Shown: one piece after another, positions 33,853 to 47,242 of the stretch
Layout of the letters: each line of letters begins with the position of its first letter
Position numbering within the stretch: position 1 is the first letter of the stretch
DNA from: Pleurostoma richardsiae
Taxonomy: Eukaryota; Ascomycota; Sordariomycetes; Calosphaeriales; Pleurostomataceae
Direction: 5' to 3'
DNA: 64,000 nucleotides
NCBI GenBank assembly: GCA_030052745.1
Contig: JANBVO010000019.1
Span: forward strand, 248,001 to 312,000
Notes under the pieces: generated by a model
The model's input: only the letters and a program-made list of their open reading frames with translations
Database searches by the model: none
What the model was told of the DNA's origin: nothing
Made by a program: the position numbers and the translations under genes

Positions 33853-35103
33853 ATGGCATCCGCAGACCAGCTCATATCGGACCTCCAGGGCCTCAACGCC
33901 AGCTCCTTCTCCAGCGAGGCAGAGCGCATCCGCGCCAGAGATGCTCTCTTCGATGCGCTGAGGAAGGTCCAGTCGCCCTGGGACATCGCCTGGGATCACA
34001 ACTGGGTCAATGGCGCGACAAACGCCGCGATCAAGACCCTCATCGACGCGGGCGTCTTCAAGAAATGGGCAGAGTCCGGCGGCGAACCCATTACCTGCGC
34101 GAAGCTGGCTGAGCTCACTGGTGCCGACGAGCTGCTCATCCGTATGGCGTCCACGTTTCCTCCTTCCGTCCTCCGTTTCATTGCAGGAAGTTGACCGTTA
34201 TTCTTGTTCGCAGGGAGGATGATGCGGTGCATCTCAGGGCAGTTCCTTGTCACCGAAGTCGCCGAAGACACCTACGCCCGTACGACCTGGGCCAAGACGC
34301 TTGCGGAGGACTCTTCGTTCCCGGGCATGTACGGCGGCTTCTACCACGAGCTCAACAACCCGATGTTCCGGACCCTGCCGTTCTACCTCAAGAAGACCGG
34401 GTTCCGCAACCCGACCGACGTCAACGACTGCAACTTCCAGTACTGGCGCGGCGCGGGCGCCAACATGTTCCAGTACGTCGGCACGAACCCGCTGCTCACG
34501 TCCGACTTCAACGACGCCATGGAGTGCCACTCGAAGTACAACCTGACGCCCTGGCCCGAGGTCTACCCCACCGACACCGTCGTCGCCGCCGCGAAGCCCG
34601 GCGTCCCGCTCGTGGTCGACGTCGGCGGCGGCAAGGGCCACGACCTGCGCAAGTTCCTGGCGCGGCACCCGGACGTGCCGGCGGGCAGCCTCGTGCTGCA
34701 GGACCTGCCGGACATCCTCAAGGGCGTGGAGGCGGAGCCGGCGATCGCGGTGCAGCCGCACGATTTCTTCACACCGGAGCCCGTCAGGGGGGCACGGGTC
34801 TACTTCATGCACAATGTCCTGCACGACTGGCCGGACGTCACCGCCACGCAGATCTTGAAGACGCTGGCGGCGTCGATGGAGAAGGGATACTCGCGGCTGC
34901 TGATCCACGAGAGCTTGGTTAGCAACGTCAAGCCGCTGTCCAGAGTCACGGTGTCGGACCTCACCATGATGGCGTGCCTGGCCGCGGCGGAGAGGACGGA
35001 GGAGCAGTGGAGGGAGCTGGTGACGAGCGCTGGCTTGCGGGTCATCAAGATATGGCGGCCGGTGCAGTCCGTTGAGAGTATCATCGAGGCCGAAGTCGCT
35101 TGA
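33853..35103 (+). CDS. COMT-type SAM-dependent O-methyltransferase
   Basis: Two exons, 33853-34141 and 34214-35103 (392 residues). The N-terminal dimerisation/winged-helix part (AAIKTLIDAGVFKKW, ITCAKLAELTGADELLIRRMMRCIS) precedes the catalytic domain with the SAM-binding loop LVVDVGGGKGHDLRKFLARHP and the catalytic-base region YFMHNVLHDWPDVTATQILKTLAASM. This is the plant-COMT-like fold common in fungal metabolite pathways, where it methylates phenolic hydroxyls. The second exon is very GC-rich, which generates long meaningless frames on the other strand. The substrate is unknown; no synthase gene lies next to it. Confidence 0.9.
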
Positions 35104-35945
35104 TTTGAGTCCGAGGTTGGTCTATGTTAGGTATGTAGGATTAGTCGCGTCAAGCATAAGAAAGATTAGCGGCACGCCAGTTTCTTGATGGTGATGATGT
35201 CGTTTATGATGGACGCTCAATGCTGGCCACCTTTGGTCTCTGATTTTCCTTTCTAGTCCGGCCTCGTGGCGCCTGTGCCTCAAGAATGCCAATGTTCCGC
35301 CGAGCGACGTCGTCCAATAAGGGCTCAGATGGGAAGATGCTGATTACCTGAAGAAGCAGGCGGCGAAGACTAGGGATTATGATGTGTAACAACAAGTCCT
35401 ACTGTGACAGGATCAAACAGATCAGCCAGCTCTCACGCTACTTGCGTTTAGCCACAACCGAGATGTATGGGCGGGACTAAATGCTGCAATAGAGCCTATA
35501 GAGGTAGGTTTGGGGGAACTTAGAACGGGGGAGAAGGAGGACATTCTAGGTCTAGTTCTAAGCGGCAAACTCGGGGGTTATCGGCAGACAGCAGTGTCAA
35601 GAAGTTCTAAGCAAGCAGCTAAAAATTGAATCTGATGAAATGAAGACTTAAGAACCTAGGAAGAGCCGAGTTCCTGCTAGTTTTCCAACCCTCAATCAAG
35701 TGACCCCAAGCTAGAGACAACTCGTCTAAGTGCAAGTCTTTCATATGCTTCATGCAACCTTCGTCACGAACCCTCCCCTTCCACTTCCTATTCTCTTTCA
35801 ACGATTCCATTTGCATACCTTTTACGACACTTCTGGTCAACACTATCCCAGAAATGAAACTACGCAGCTACCGAATGGCGTGGTCCAGTTGTCTTTGAGG
35901 TCCAGTTCGATACCTGTTCAAGTCATGTCTCAAGCTCCTATGAGT
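35104..35945. other. Convergent intergenic region
   Basis: 842 bases between the O-methyltransferase and the protease, which point at each other. AT-rich, with no supported frame. Confidence 0.4.
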
Positions 35946-37356
<1,411 letters not shown>

Positions 37357-39826
37357 CTTCAGGAGAACAGCCGTTCTATGGCTAATACAACTTTGTCGTA
37401 TGGAATGTTTGGATGTTGATAGCTTAGAATTGTTCACGAAGGAGCTACGCTCTATTTATGCTCGCAGCCATGAGGACTGTATGCCTTCAGTTCTATCCAC
37501 CTTCCCGCTGAGGTCATATCTCAATTGCAACCCTATGCACCAGTACTCAGAGGTAGCAGCGATAGGAGTTGAGGAGAATAGGTTATCCGGCGATAAGACA
37601 GCTACGCCAAGAGGCGGTTACAGCTTCACGGCACGATGAGGTCGCAACTGATGCTGGACCTACCAAGGTCAGTTAAGCAAAGTCGAGTCGGACTTCCGCT
37701 TTTAGAATCTAAGTACTGGGACGTACCATGCTAATTCGTAGAGACTTGGAGACGCCTGTCCTGTCATAGGCTTGCAGAGTTCCTCAGACTCGGACATGTA
37801 ATTCGGCGTCTCACCGATGCTGTCCATGGTGGCACATCATGGCATGTGAGCCCGCGCCGTGACTGCAAGTTAAGGTTAACTCACATTGAGAAGGTGTATG
37901 TGATGGTTGAGAAATGGAGGGTTACATACACTACCGAGACTATCGACGCCAAGCTTCTCGATATTGCGCCAAGCGTTCATCTCACCCTGTGCTTGGTTCA
38001 CAGAACCGGCTTGTGACTGCGGGCTACTGACGCATTCGAATTGGGGCACTTCTTGATATCGGGATAATCAGGCTTGTCTCCGTAGGAACTGCCGAATCCA
38101 CTAATCGCACGGCAGTCGTCCCCCACATCGGGATGCAGCTTGAGTCGAAGAATCGCAATTCCGGCCGGGCAGGCTTTCATTTTGCACACATTTCCCCCGC
38201 GTAGGAGTTAAATATATGCTTTCCCGCTCCCACATGGTGTCTGTAACATGGTCAAAGTAGTAAAGTTCGCAAGAAAACAACCGACCAATCCATCGTTCCT
38301 GGGGCCATTCATAAGAGATGCGCGTTATGACGGCCACAACAGAGCCAGGGGGAGTTTCGGCCACCTCGACATGGTAGTATTGCCAAGGCGTTCAGCATCA
38401 GTCCACGGCATGCCGAGCACCTAGCACGCGGTTATTGCTGTCACTGCCTTCCTTATCAGGAACCCGACCCCGTCAGTTATCAGAGATCTACCGTCTTATC
38501 AGGCAGACTCTGAGCACAATCCTCTGTGGACGAAGTGAGGCCACAGTCCACATAAGCACCCGTGCCACATATCTACCGACTTTTGGTTCAAGAAGTCCGG
38601 TGCGGGATGATCCGCCCTGCAACATAACGCAAGCCACTTCACAATGCCAACGAACCACTGAGCGTGCACCGGGCGGATCATTCCCATTGCTTGCCGAAAT
38701 CACCGCGAAGGACTTCACGACTGTCGGAAGTGACTCCACATTTAAGGATTGCTTTGAAAGGACTCCGGAATCTCTCCTTTGAAAATAGCTCCCAAGGACA
38801 GTTCCCCGACTATTGGCCGGTTATGGGCCCACTGGAAATGCCATCCGATCTGCTGCATAATCTCGCCCCTGACCACTAACGAGACATTCTGCTTTCTGAG
38901 AAGTGGCCAACCTAAGCAACTGATTGACTGAAGACACCCCTATCCGTCATGTAACCATTAGGGTTCTCGCTCCTGCTCTGCCCTACTCCGTTTTGGGGCT
39001 CTTGGCACTTCGATAGGGACATCCTTTCGACATGTTCCCTCCTTCCATAAGAGGCGATTTGCGCACCTTCATTGAGAGCTAATGTGGCAACGTCCTTGTC
39101 ACCCAAGACTTGGCAGAAGCCACTGAATGGGACTTCGGCGTGGCTGTTCTTAACTTCCTGATTTGTCCCATAGTTTTGCCACGTACTGCATTTATGTCGC
39201 TAGAAATGCTACAGGTTGAGGCTGCTACCTGCCTATCCTGAGACCTGTTCCGTCATTCTCTGCTACTTCTCATCCCGAGGATAGGCACAACTCTCCTGAT
39301 TACTTGTGGCGACATGTAACTCATTGGCATGCTGCGCAGTCCTGCAATGTATATAGCGTTCGGTGGAACATGTTTTGCCAATTGTGGAAAGGAGAGTTTG
39401 CAAGCCGGGTGTTTGTGTGATCAGCGCAACAGGGACAAGATCACGCTCATGAGATTCGCTCGAGCTCTTTCGGTACTCTCGCACCATAGAGAAACATTAA
39501 TGGTGTAAGATTCAGGCGTTGGCTCCGTCCGCATCATCGGGAACGTTATACTGTTGTCGCAGCTCAACACAAGTGTCCCCTGCCATCCTCGACCATGATA
39601 TGGTTAATTATAAAGATCATCTGCTCAAGTCCATAAGCTACGGTTATTCAACGCTTACTACACTCACAACTGATTCTCCGGTGTTACATGACGGGGAGCT
39701 TAAAGTCGTAAGCCTGATTAAGGGTTTCGTGGTGACTTGAAGAAGTCTATTCATTATGCTATTACATTATGCGTCTATACTTCCATCCTTTTGTCATGAC
39801 TCATACGGGACATCTTCGACAATTCC
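37357..39826. other. Gene-poor intergenic region (2.5 kb)
   Basis: Contains the protease promoter at the left and the 3' region of the secreted-protein gene at the right. A minus-strand stretch at about 37998-38364 has cysteines in two adjoining frames (for example KMKACPAGIAILRLKLHPD) but no proper start or splice signals, so no gene is called. No repeats or mobile elements recognised. Confidence 0.4.
37453..37459 (-). promoter_or_regulatory. TATA-like element of the protease gene
   Basis: ATAAATA on the minus strand, about 97 bases upstream of the protease start codon, at a plausible distance for a core promoter. Called by position only. Confidence 0.35.
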
Positions 39827-40475
39827 TCAGGCAACAGCGGTCAGCTGAGATGGCTTGAGAGGAACATCCACCGGAGCACATTTCACCTCACGGTCCGAGT
39901 AGATCTGCCCGATCGTCCAGTTCGGGTTCGTCCACGTGGTGTCAGTGCAGTCTAGCGTGAAGTTCAATGATCCTGAGCCACCAAAAGTAGTCCTGTTCGC
40001 CCGTTGTCAGCCAGGCTCATGTTCACGGCGTGTTGAGAATCACTAGTGGCGTTACTCACGGGTACTGCGGGTCCACGTCGCTGCAAGTCCAGGTCTGGTT
40101 GACGGCGAGCTCGCCGCTTGGCCTGCTGAACGTGAATGTGGTCGGGCCCGCGCCGGCCGGGGCATCCTCGGGCAGGGTGCAGGTGTAGATCTGAGTGCCG
40201 TAGAAGAAGTCTGAAAGCTGGCTGGACGCGGCACTGCAAGGCACGGTGAAGGGCACGGCGGGGTTCGTGATATTGAAGTTCACGTATCCCCAGGAGTTCT
40301 GATGCGCAGGAGTGGTGAAAATGTAGGAGGCGTGGTAGTCGAAGTCCTTGATGGTCCACTCGAAATCGTGAAAGGACGTGTCAGAGCAGCCGCCGTCGCG
40401 CGCCAGCAATTTGACCGGTGTCGCTGCAGCCATGCTGCTGAAGGCGAAGAGGGATGTGAGGACGATGTTCTGCAT
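39827..40475 (-). CDS. AA1-like small secreted cysteine-containing protein
   Basis: Two exons, 40475-40060 and 39992-39827 (193 residues). The signal peptide MQNIVLTSLFAFSSMAAATP is followed by a compact domain with six cysteines and several N-glycosylation sites (NIT, NQT, NFT, NWT). The pattern FHDFEWTIKDFDYHASYIFTTPAH, followed by QNSWGYVNFNI and LSDFFYG, resembles AA1-like (Alt a 1-like) fungal secreted proteins, a beta-barrel family that includes allergens and plant-immunity elicitors. The role here is unknown. It is extracellular. A TATATAAA box sits about 156 bases upstream, consistent with a strongly regulated gene. Confidence 0.82.
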
Positions 40476-42224
40476 GCTGGGAGTTCTGTGGAGGTGAATG
40501 TGCTGTGAGCTTTCAGAATCGTCAATTCTTTTTTGGTTGTGAAGTCCCGCCTGTATCGTCGTGATGGTTGTTGTGCTGTGTTTGACAAGTAGATATGACT
40601 GTGCTTGCCGGAATATTGCTATACTGCCTGTTTATATATCCCGCTGTTGTTCCCCAATCCTTCGATGCTTTAAATACGGCAGCAGATTGTTCTCGTAGCA
40701 ACATGGTCCGAGCTAAGAAAACGTTTTCTCCATTTGTCTCTCATTTGAGGGAGATCGGCTATACGAGTAGAGGCCAGGTGGGCTTAGAAGTGACGTCGAA
40801 TGCCGATCTTGGGCTGCCAAGGCCTCGTATTGCGCAGGCTCTCCACGCCTAAACGTCACCTGCAAGCCTCACCCGCACTGCCCTGTCAGGTACCGAATGC
40901 CGGGGATCCCGCAGAGGCCGGCAGTCCGGCTCTGTAGGCTCTCGGCAGAGCGCAGGAATGCTATTTTTACAGCCGTTTGTAGCGCCCATTCCAATAGGAT
41001 GATGTGCCGAGCTGAGTCTCGTATCACGGCGCGTGTTTGGCAAATGTCTTCCATGATCAGCACATCAGCCACAGACAACGTTGCATAGGTAGAACGCTCT
41101 CACCGCAGCTTCAGGTAGCACTGGGCGTACAGCAGACTGAGCAGAAGCCGCTCATGTTCTGGAATCTTGCCACTTTTGCACTTCGTGAACCTGCTCCGAC
41201 GAGGACCGTTGAGAAGAGTATGCGCCCATCCGTTACAGCTTACCGGATGCGGAACACAGTGCCACGCCAAGTCACTCAATATGGTCAAATAATTGCTCTC
41301 AGTAACTCTTAGACACCCAGGCTGAAGTTATCAGCCGCTGTTTCACAGCTCGTAAGCTAGCGGCACGACGTCCGTTCCCGCTGGAAGTCTGACACTGCAA
41401 CAGCGGACGTGTGGCAATGCCACCAACGTCTTGATTGGTCACTGCACTAGGGATCCTGTGTCCCCACAGCGCTCTCTGACATCAGACGCTCTTCAGAGAA
41501 GCTTCGGTGGATATGGCTTCGGCCCATGCTGATGCTGATGAGAGAGGCAACGAGACTCGGGTCGACTACTCGCAATGGACCGTGCGATCTTGACATCATA
41601 AGCTGTTGGGTACCTATTTGGGGGTTGAAATGTTGAGTAGCCCCACGAGATCCAGGAGGTCCGTTCACCTTGAAGGCTCGTGTTTCCCCCTATGGAGCTT
41701 GTTCGTTGCCGCTTATTCTTTTAGACATTGAGAGTGCGTGTTTTATTGAGTGTATATACAATACATTGTATCCTAGTCAACGGCTTCTGGGCTAAGAATC
41801 GCATTGCAACCTCGTTCCGTCGACAGTGAAAATTAGAAAATAAAGGTAAGAACTTGGTCACTATGGAACATTCACGGCGGCCATTTTAAGGATACGAGAC
41901 CCTCGAACAACCGTATAGCATTAACACAGCAACCTCTGTACTCTGCCCCCTCTTTTGAAGAGCAGTAAAGATATTCTATAACGACAGCGAGCTGGATGAC
42001 TACATATTGCACATACGGTACGCATATACTCGCTCATTATTGTCTCACTGTGACTTTAAATTCCGCGATTCTTTTACGCAGCTGGAGTTACGGCAAGAAA
42101 GAAAGACTCCCTCTCTGCAAAACATTCTCGGTCCCCATTCACTCTAGTGTTTCTCAGCCGGATAGCCTAGTAGCTCTACCTGTCCAGCTCTCAGAACAAT
42201 CCGCGCTTTGCGGCAACGCCACAT
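40476..42224. other. Gene-poor intergenic region (1.7 kb)
   Basis: Promoter of the AA1-like gene on the left, 3' region of the MFS transporter on the right. The middle (about 41700-42080) is AT-rich. No supported gene or repeat. Confidence 0.4.
40631..40638 (-). promoter_or_regulatory. TATA box of the AA1-like gene
   Basis: TATATAAA on the minus strand, about 156 bases before the start codon of the secreted protein; a good match to the core TATA consensus. Confidence 0.5.
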
Positions 42225-43893
42225 TTAGACCGCATACCGGTAGTGCGGGCGAGCCTCCATACCTGGAGCGTGCGGCAGTTCCCCGGAATCTAGCTTCTTG
42301 TTCAATCGGACGTAGTACTGCCTGAGGATGAGGCAGGCGACGACGAAGACGCCCTGGGTGATCCCGATTGTGATAAGGGCGGGCCGGTACACGGGAGCGT
42401 CCTGGGGTCGGAAAACGAGCGACGACGCGATGCCTGCCAGGTTCATTGCCATATAGTTGAGACCCAGCGCGACGGCCCGTCCCGTGGTTGTGTGCACGTT
42501 AGACGCCATCCACACCGGTACCAAGCAGCTCGGCGTGAAGGTGGCAAAGGTGATGAGGTAGGTGAGGAAGTAGCCGACTTTGACATGGTGGACTAGGTCG
42601 AGGGTTCCGAGAAGAATCCAGGCGAGCAGGGAGACAAGGACGGTTCCGCAGGCGATGGACGCTCGCTGCTGGTAGCGGTCCGAGAACCATGTCGTCGTCA
42701 GCTGGATCGCCGAGGCCGTTAGGTTTGGCCCCACAGTGTACAGGTTTGCCTTCGGGGTGCTTTTGGTGAGCCGCTTCACAAGTGTCTAAAATAGGTTTAT
42801 TGGTCAGTCGTTATGCTCACACAGAGATTGATGTAGATCAAGCGACGGCTTATGAGGATATTACGAAGTCAACTTACAGGCAGGAAGTTAGAGCTGCTGG
42901 CGACTCCTACTCCGTACATCAGGGCCAAGAAGGCAAATGCCCATGTTTGCCACTGTTGGAGCTGTCTCTTTGCATCCTCCCATCGAAATTTCTTGTCTTG
43001 GTCCTGCGAGTCTTCCTCAAGACGTGCACGAGCGAGCTTTCGCTCCTGATCGGTATACCATCTTGACTTGTCCGGGCTGCGAGGCGCGAAGGCGTAGAGA
43101 AAAATCGCAACCGCGACAGTGATGGACCCTTCGATGATGAAGAGGTACTGCCAGCCCTATACGCAATGCGCATTAGTAAATAGTAACACATTCCGTTCGG
43201 ACTCGACTTGGGACTAACATTCAGGCGACCGTTCCACTGGAAGACGCTCCACGAAATCAGGCCGCTGACAGCACCGGCGATGAACCCCATTTGCCCGATC
43301 CACGACACGCGAAGAGCCATTTCCTTGCGGGTGTAGAACAGAGACAGGTAGTACATCTCGCAAGGCTTGTACGCCGCTTCCGCTGCGCCCATAACGATGC
43401 GGCAGGCCATGATACCACCAAAGTTACGCGTCGAAACGGATGCCAGCGTGCAGATGCCCCAGATGGCGATGCTGGTGGGGATAATGACAGAGGCGTTGAA
43501 GCGCTTGGCCAGGATGGACCAGGGGATGTTGAACAGGGCGTAGGGCACGTAGAAGAGAACGAGGAGCAGGTTGAACTGGTTTCCAACTAGGTGAAGGTCC
43601 TTCTCAAAAGTATCGGTCTTTGCATTTCCGAGATTGGCTCGATCCAGAGTGTGGGTGAAGTAGGCCAGTGCTGAGAATTGTCAGTGTCTCCAGCGGTATA
43701 CGAGGATAGAGATGGCGGCTCTCAGGCTAGAGAAGACTGCGTACTCACCTAGACCAGGCATCATGAGCAGGTCGTTTTTCCTCACCAACCGCCTGACCGC
43801 CACTGCATCGCTGATGCCGGAGTGGTCACTCTCCTGGAGGGATTGGACAGAGGGAGAGGTGTTCCCCTTGACTTCATGGTCATTTTCTGCCAT
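42225..43893 (-). CDS. MFS transporter, DAL5/allantoate permease type (anion:cation symporter)
   Basis: Four exons: 43893-43749, 43670-43219, 43156-42878, 42785-42225 (478 residues). Landmarks of the anion:cation symporter family are present: LAYFTHTLDRANLGNAK after helix 1, FYVPYALFNIPWSILAKRF, RIVMGAAEAAYKPCEMYYLSLFYTRKEMALR, GWQYLFIIEGSITVAVAIFLYAFAPRSPDKSRWY, and WMASNVHTTTGRAVALGLNYMAMNLAG. About twelve membrane helices; plasma membrane. Yeast Dal5 moves allantoate, ureidosuccinate and dipeptides, so with a dipeptidase gene next door a small nitrogen-containing substrate is plausible (inference). Upstream lie a TGATAAG GATA-factor site and the first of the paired palindromes. Confidence 0.9.
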
Positions 43894-44910
43894 TGTTGAA
43901 AGGGTTGTGAAGAATGTCGTCTCAGTTCTGACTCTAAATCGCCTGAGTCTTCGTCCTCTCGGTCATGTAACAAAGTCGGGATGCGGAGTAAACTGCCTGC
44001 ATATTTGCAGCGCTGCGGGCGGGTTGATATACATCTTATCAGTGAGCCAGAGCTGGTTGCGGGAGGAGGTGCCGTCCATCCCCCAAGAATCCCATGCCTG
44101 AAACCCATGCCTGAGGAGTGAGGCATGGGTTTTTATCTATGGGTTTTGGCCGCAGCGCCATGGCATTATCGCAGGGCCCGATTGCGACATGAGGATCCGG
44201 TCTCGCTCTAGGCGCATCTCCACCCCAAGTGTAGATGACGAGCTTCCATCAACCCCACCGGAGTTCCTCAACCAGCAAGTCCGGGTGTCCAACCCACGAC
44301 TCATTTATAAGACGCCATCAAATAGCGGCGCCGTCCAGATGCGCCGTTACTAAAACTTAATGACTCTAGATCACGAAGGAGCAGATGATGTGAGCCGGTG
44401 CAAGCAGTGGATTGCCGCATCGTGCCCCGACAGTTCTCCGAGAGGCCCGATGCCCCGGAACTGGAAACACCGGAGCATATCGCACCATTTGATACGGTGT
44501 TGATGCCTTCCATCTCACCAAGAACTGCTTGCAAAGCTGCCACTCTCTCAGGCGAAGGCGCGAGGCCCTCGGTATCAAGCAACGCCGCCCCCACGCTAGA
44601 CCATGCAGAACTGTGCGGAGCTAGAGCAACGGCCATGCAGGCCGAATGTGGGGCAAGCCGGACACAAACCGGCACTGGCGACGGATCGGGGATAACGGAG
44701 GGGGCTTCGGAAGTCAGTTGCCGACGGCCAAGCGATGCGACTTTCCGCGTTTGCCCTCGATATCAAGCCCCTACCATTCGAAGAGTATAGACTCATGCAG
44801 ATACGTGAGTGAACCTAGATAACGGACATAGATACTCGAGATATGGCGCCATTATTGGCTAGACGGCAGTGCCGCAGTTGTTGTAGCATGGACATCGGGA
44901 ATCTCCCCGC
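43894..44910. promoter_or_regulatory. Intergenic region with MFS promoter
   Basis: About 1 kb between the 3' end of the dipeptidase gene and the start of the MFS gene, both leftward. It holds a minus-strand TGATAAG (plus-strand CTTATCA at 44035-44041) and the 32-base palindrome at 44101-44132, with an additional CCCATGCCTG half-site immediately before it. Frames in 44300-44800 are open on both strands but have no family content. Confidence 0.5.
44101..44132. promoter_or_regulatory. Interrupted palindrome, copy 1
   Basis: AAACCCATGCCT, 8-base spacer GAGGAGTG, AGGCATGGGTTT: two perfect 12-base inverted arms. It lies 208 bases upstream of the MFS start. A partly matching copy of the arm (CCCATGCCTG, 44091-44100) directly precedes it, giving a tandem half-site. 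A sister copy with the same spacing lies at 46896-46927. Confidence 0.7.
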
Positions 44911-46547
44911 TTATACGTGCTTCTCCGCCTTAAGACCTTCATGCTTACCGTCCTTGCCTACTCCAAAGTTGTGCGGCTCGCCCCAGCCCTCCCTGGCCGC
45001 CTTCTCGCGCGTTTCTCGGAACATGTAAGGCGAGTTCCTGTAGGCGATGTGCCACTTCCGGCCCTCCCACTCATCCTCGACAGGAGCTTCCTCCACCTGG
45101 ATCTCTGTGGCTCTCTGTTCGATCTCGGCCCAGACTCTAAGTAGGTTCTCTCCAACGAGGAGGCGGACCTGCTCGTCCGTTGCGCCGCGAGCCATGACGA
45201 GCTCGATGAGTTGGGGGAACTTGGAGACGTCCTAGTGTAGTTAGCGATCATCGCTCTGTGTCTCTAGACCAGACAAGATGCCAAGATCTCTGCAGCTTAG
45301 CAGAGAGATAAGACCTACCTCAAGCCCCGCAGGAGTGTAGGGGGTCCCGCTGAAGTCCGACCCAAGGCCAACGTGCTCCCAGCCGGCCACTTCCGCGATG
45401 TGGAAGATATGGTCGACCACGTCGTGGATTGTAGCAGCGTTCGGGTCCTTCATGTTCAAGAACCTATTCACAAACACCGCCATGACAATGCCCCCATTCT
45501 TCCGCACCCCTCGGAGGACGTCGTCTGGCACGTTCCGTAGGTGCGGCTCGACGGTGTACGCCCCGGAGTGGGAGAAGATGACCGGGGCGCGTGCGAGGGA
45601 CAGCACGTCGCGCATCGTCTGGTGCGATACATGTGACAGGTCCAGCATCATGCCGAGACGGTTCATTTCACGGACGTACGCGGCACCGAACGATGTCAGG
45701 CCACGATCTACCTCGGGCCCCCGCGCGGCAACCGTCGAGGCCGACGTCGCCCAGGCGTTGTCGCAATTGTGCGTCGTGGTAATGTAGCGCACGCCGAGGT
45801 CGTACGCCTGCCGGATGGCCGCGATGGACCCGCCTAGCTGGTGTCCGCCCTCGATGCCGAGCATACTGGCGATTCGGCCGCTGTTGAAGGCCTCCCGCGC
45901 GCACGCCGGCGTCGTGCAGTAGGTAAAGACCTCTGGATACTCAGAGATGAAGCGCTTGGCTACATCGATCTGCTCGAGTGTGTCACGGACTACCCACTAG
46001 TTGAACAGGAAGACGAATCAACGAAACAGCTCGACTCTTCAGATAGGAGATCACTAACCGAAGGGTCTTCAAAATGTTTCTGCGAGGCATCACAGTGGAC
46101 GTATACACTCCAGAACTGCCCTCCAACCATGCCTTCTCTCATACGGGTGATGTCCGTGTGACCTAACAAGCGCTGATACGGATCAAAATTCTTGGTCTGA
46201 TCGTGCAGGCGATTATGTAACTCGATGCGGAGCATCCATGGGAGATCATTGTGACCATCTATGAGAGGAGTACTCTTGAGGATGCGCTTAGTTCGAAGAG
46301 CGTAGTTGGTGGGATCGATTGGTTCCTCTGCTGGTGACAGCCATGTAAACGGACTCAGGAGTATTGCAAGGCCAGCTGCCGCGAGCGCGTATGGCCAGCG
46401 TCTGAAGAGGCTGCTCTGCTGGCGTTGCGGATGCACCACGATGGCTTGTGAAACCGGCTCTCGTACAGTTGTCGATGATGATGAAGATGGCTCCTGTTCG
46501 ACCGGATCATGCTCACCGCGGGCTTCTGCCAACGTCGAGTCTGCCAT
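44911..46547 (-). CDS. Membrane dipeptidase (M19 renal dipeptidase family)
   Basis: Three exons: 46547-46059, 45996-45319, 45231-44911 (495 residues). It hydrolyses dipeptides with a two-zinc centre. Metal ligands are visible: His99 and Asp101 in [11 protein letters not shown], Glu in [13 protein letters not shown], and His in [11 protein letters not shown] and VIFSHSGAY, with the [13 protein letters not shown] loop near the end of the barrel. A hydrophobic segment at residues 51-70 ([20 protein letters not shown]) behind a Ser/Glu-rich N-terminus marks a type II membrane anchor, with the enzyme facing the outside or a lumen. The C-terminus lacks a GPI signal. Divergent from the P450 gene; the shared upstream region carries palindrome copy 2 and TGATAAG sites. 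Confidence 0.93.
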
Positions 46548-47242
46548 AGCTGATCGCAGGCCAGTCTGTTATACCAAGGCTTCTAATGAGTGACTGGTGT
46601 GTCAGTGAGCCTGTCAAAGCTTGCCATTGCCATTCTGTACGGCTTAGACTCTCTCTCTTCGTTACTTCAGAACCTTCCAGCACTGCGACTTCGGAGATAA
46701 CCGTGTTTTTCACGACAGCCATCCCCGGCTGTATGGATCCGGCGATGCGGTTAGGTCCCCCATCCATGTGGAGTCCCCGAATCCTACGGTGCTACCAGAA
46801 AGGATCTTCGGATAGGTCGTGATAAGACCTTCCGAGCACGACATCCCGGAAGCCGAATAAGCACGGCCAACTGGGGCCAAATCCCGACTTCTCCAAAACC
46901 CGTGCCTCAGGTCTCAGGCACGGGTTTGTCCGTGAGGCACCGGCCCCTTCATACAGGAGACGGTCCGGACAAGACGGATACTGGCCTCGGTCCTTCTGCG
47001 GGCTCTTATTAATCTTTCCGCAGCCCCCCGCTGCTCTTGAACAGAAGTTCTTCGCACGCAGTGCTCACTCGTTACATCGCGCCATCAGCCTCCAATAAGA
47101 GGGACTGTATTTGAACCACCCAATCTTTCTGGAGCGAACTTCACCTGCAAGCAGTTTACTCTTACCAGGCGAGATCTCACGTATTGATAAGCATCATTTG
47201 ATCTCCCTGACTCCATCAGCCAGCTGTTACTCCAGCTACGAG
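46548..47242. promoter_or_regulatory. Divergent promoter of dipeptidase and P450 genes
   Basis: 695 bases between two start codons that point away from each other. Contains palindrome copy 2 (46896-46927) near the middle, an AGATAA at about 46696, TGATAAG at 46820-46826 and another TGATAAG at 47185-47191. HGATAR is the known site of AreA-type nitrogen regulators in filamentous fungi. Regulation by nitrogen status is inference. Confidence 0.5.
46896..46927. promoter_or_regulatory. Interrupted palindrome, copy 2
   Basis: AAACCCGTGCCT, 8-base spacer CAGGTCTC, AGGCACGGGTTT: two perfect 12-base inverted arms. Compared with copy 1 at 44101, arm position 7 is G instead of A and the partner base in the other arm is C instead of T, so symmetry is kept; the spacer sequence is different but of equal length. 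It lies 349 bases from the dipeptidase start and 316 bases from the P450 start. Confidence 0.7.

Noticed and set aside
34234-34908. Long minus-strand frame of 224 codons.
   Set aside because: It is the antisense of the GC-rich second exon of the O-methyltransferase; composition is Arg/Val/Leu-rich with no family motif.
37998-38364. Cysteine-containing minus-strand frames, considered as a small secreted protein.
   Set aside because: No ATG at a suitable place, no signal peptide and the two pieces are in different frames without an obvious intron.
44398-44790. Plus-strand frame of 130 codons between the transporter and dipeptidase genes.
   Set aside because: Open on both strands because of base composition; no motif, no splice partners.
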